Of a stretch of 7,818 nt of DNA, positions 6,512-7,818 are shown one piece after another. Position 1 is the stretch's first letter. Every line of letters starts with the position of its first letter. This DNA is from Clostridia bacterium. Its GTDB lineage: Bacteria; Bacillota; Clostridia; Oscillospirales; CAG-272. The position numbers and the translations under genes are program-made. A model generated the notes under the pieces. The model was given only the letters and a program-made list of their open reading frames with translations. It did no database searches and had not been told where the DNA came from. The stretch covers positions 1 through 7,818 of the forward strand of contig JAFTLM010000260.1 of assembly GCA_017455945.1 (NCBI GenBank), given 5' to 3'.

Positions 6512-7410
6512 AGCATTTACTCAAGCTCTCCGATTGGAGCACAGAAGAAATAAAAGAAACACTCGACCTTGCCGATAAGCTTAAGGCTGAAAAAAAGGCG
6601 GGCATCGAGCACCATATTCTCAAGGGAAAGACCCTTGGAATGATATTTGAAAAATCGTCCACCAGAACCCGAGTTTCCTTTGAGGTGGGTATTCACGACC
6701 TGGGCGGAAGCGGTTTGTTCCTCTCCTCCCGCGATCTGCAGATAGGACGCGGAGAGCCCATTGAGGACACGGCTCGCGTGCTTTCACGTTACGTTGACCT
6801 TATTATGATAAGAACCTTTGAGCAGGAGAAGGTTGAAAAGCTTGCGGAGTACGGCTCTATTCCGATTATCAACGGTCTTACCGACTACTGCCACCCCTGC
6901 CAGGTGCTTGCCGACCTTATGACTATCCGTGAGCACAAGGGCAAAACCGAGGGACTTAAACTTTGCTACATCGGTGACGGAAACAATATGACCAACTCGC
7001 TTATCGTAGGCGGTATCAAGATGGGTATGGAGGTAGCCGTTGCTTGTCCCAAGGGCTACGAGCCCGATGCCGAGCTTATGAAGTGGGCGAGTGAGAACGG
7101 AAAGTTCACCTGCACCGAGGATATCCTTGAGGCGGCAAAGGGTGCTGACGTGCTCTACACCGACGTTTGGGCGTCTATGGGTCAGGAAGCCGAAGCCGAG
7201 GAACGCAAGAAGATATTCAAGAATTACCAGATAAACAATTCCGTAATGGCTGTTGCAAACGAAAAGGCGATGGTTATGCACTGCCTCCCCGCACACAGAG
7301 GCGAAGAGATTACCGCCGAGGTGCTTGAGGCACACGCAAACGAAATTTTCGACGAGGCGGAGAACCGTCTCCACGCGCAGAAAGCCGTTATGGTCAAGTG
7401 TATGGAATAA
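6508..7410 (+). CDS. argF: Ornithine carbamoyltransferase
   Basis: ArgF makes citrulline from ornithine and carbamoyl phosphate. The 300-aa protein has the carbamoyl-phosphate site EKSSTRTRVSFEVG (48-61), HPCQ (129-132), YIGDGNNMTNSL (154-165), the ornithine-side DVWASMGQE (219-227) and the HCLPAHRG loop (258-265). The ornithine motifs separate it from aspartate, putrescine and related transcarbamylases. The ATG at 6508 overlaps the argD stop as ATGA, with GGAGG (6493-6497) 10 nt upstream. The nearby ATG at 6499 is too close to that ribosome site. It is the last gene of the operon and is followed by an intrinsic terminator. Carbamoyl phosphate must come from carAB outside the window. Confidence 0.98.
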   Translation: MKHLLKLSDWSTEEIKETLDLADKLKAEKKAGIEHHILKGKTLGMIFEKSSTRTRVSFEVGIHDLGGSGLFLSSRDLQIGRGEPIEDTARVLSRYVDLIMIRTFEQEKVEKLAEYGSIPIINGLTDYCHPCQVLADLMTIREHKGKTEGLKLCYIGDGNNMTNSLIVGGIKMGMEVAVACPKGYEPDAELMKWASENGKFTCTEDILEAAKGADVLYTDVWASMGQEAEAEERKKIFKNYQINNSVMAVANEKAMVMHCLPAHRGEEITAEVLEAHANEIFDEAENRLHAQKAVMVKCME

Positions 7411-7422
7411 ATTCTTACAACA

Positions 7423-7450
7423 AAAAGGAGCTGATTTCAGCTCCTTTTCT
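7423..7450 (+). terminator. Intrinsic terminator of the arg operon
   Basis: GGAGCTG (7427-7433) pairs with CAGCTCC (7438-7444) around a 4-nt loop. The stem is extended by AAAA/TTTT, and the T-rich run TTTTCTATATTT follows. It lies 12 nt after the argF stop. This is a textbook rho-independent terminator. Confidence 0.93.
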
Positions 7451-7472
7451 ATATTTAGTGGATTGTAAATTA

Positions 7473-7664
7473 TAGCTTAGCGGCGAGGGGTGTGTTCGCA
7501 CTGCACCCATAAGAGCCCCCACGCCAGTGGGTGCGAGTCAAGGCTGCATAAGCCTTGTCGCTCACCGCAGTGAGCGAAACTCTCCAAACGGCGTTTTTCT
7601 TTTTGCGAACTTTTTCTTTTTGCGCCTTTGGCTTCCAAAAGAAAAAGTGGACTAACGGTTTGGA
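7473..7664 (+). repeat. Structured intergenic repeat, full-length diverged copy (core plus hairpins plus A-like module)
   Basis: The element starts with the 30-bp core (7473-7502), which matches the inverted left core 28/30. It continues through several stem-loops: GCACCC/GGGTGC (7503-7508/7529-7534), 7539-7545/7551-7557 (7-bp stem) and 7558-7565/7570-7577 (8-bp stem, loop CGCA). A 12-bp stem at 7609-7620/7637-7648 has a 16-nt loop. A 7-bp outer pair, 7583-7589/7658-7664, encloses that last hairpin. The part from 7590 is recognisably the reverse complement of left positions 1-60 with many changes. The element directly follows the argF terminator, in the same orientation relative to argF as the left copy has to spoIIR. 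No believable gene lies in 7451-7818. The one open frame there runs across the repeats. Confidence 0.75.
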
Positions 7665-7708
7665 TAGCTTTATTTCAGTAGGCTTACAGCGGTTTTGTAA
7701 GGCATAAT

Positions 7709-7818
7709 TCGGAACTCCGCTTTTCTTTGACACAAAAGGCGCAAAGAAAAGCTCCCAAAAGAAACGCCGAGTGCCTGCGGGCACAAGAGGTCGCTTTTTG
7801 CAAAAAGCTCCGCAAAAA
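7709..7818 (-). repeat. Structured intergenic repeat, module A, right copy cut by the window end
   Basis: This is a direct repeat of 1-112, identical through 7784, with one substitution at 7787. The central palindrome is two bases shorter (7793-7808). It faces the element at 7473-7664 head to head, across a 44-nt spacer with no clear feature apart from a weak CTTAC/GTAAG dyad. By analogy with the left edge, its core module should follow just beyond the window, next to the 3' end of a minus-strand gene. Confidence 0.88.

Noticed and set aside
131..7502. Inverted core repeats as the ends of a 7.3-kb transposon carrying spoIIR and the arg operon
   Set aside because: There is no transposase, integrase or visible target-site duplication. 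The cargo is ordinary housekeeping genes, and repeat material lies outside as well as at the borders. A dispersed intergenic element explains the bracket better.
7470..7784. 104-codon minus-strand open frame across the right repeats
   Set aside because: It reads straight through inverted repeats and hairpins. The translation is rich in Lys, Phe and Arg from poly-A/T runs. Such frames are a common artefact of repeated DNA.
7473..7818. CRISPR array
   Set aside because: The repeats are few, unequal, inverted as well as direct, and have no regular spacers. No cas gene is present.

Overview
The window looks like chromosomal DNA of an endospore-forming, low-to-mid-GC member of the Clostridia. The evidence is a spoIIR sporulation gene, strong AG-rich ribosome binding sites, an AhrC/ArgR-type arginine operator set and AT-rich intergenic DNA. 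A gut Oscillospiraceae-like lineage is my inference; I cannot name a genus.

Layout. Positions 1-160 hold a structured intergenic repeat. Positions 170-784 (minus strand) encode SpoIIR, the signalling protein that couples forespore gene expression to sigma-E activation in the mother cell. Positions 785-1007 form a 223-bp divergent control region. It holds a good sigma-F-type promoter for spoIIR, a vegetative promoter for the arg operon, two identical ARG boxes 129 bp apart, and an unexplained 18-bp dyad between them. Positions 1008-7410 (plus strand) are an arginine operon in the order argG-argC-argJ-argB-argD-argF. The genes from argC onward are packed with gaps of 10, 16 and 2 nt and a final 4-nt overlap. 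argG is set apart from them by 73 nt containing a stem-loop. A canonical intrinsic terminator ends the operon at about 7450. Positions 7473-7818 are gene-free and filled with the same repeat family seen at the left edge.

How the genes work together. ArgJ makes N-acetylglutamate and recycles the acetyl group. ArgB phosphorylates it, ArgC (the short type-2 form) reduces it, ArgD transaminates it, and ArgJ releases ornithine. ArgF makes citrulline and ArgG makes argininosuccinate. Only argH (lyase) and carbamoyl-phosphate synthase are missing for a full glutamate-to-arginine route, and they must lie elsewhere.

Most unusual content. The repeat element follows the 3' end of both outward-facing transcription units in the same orientation relative to the gene (29 of its 30 core bases or nearly so are shared: 28/30). 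Its two diverged copies keep the same stem-loops with different, compensating stem sequences. A third partial copy begins at 7709, facing the second, as if it belonged to a convergent gene beyond the window. No transposase, CRISPR array, tRNA or rRNA is visible.
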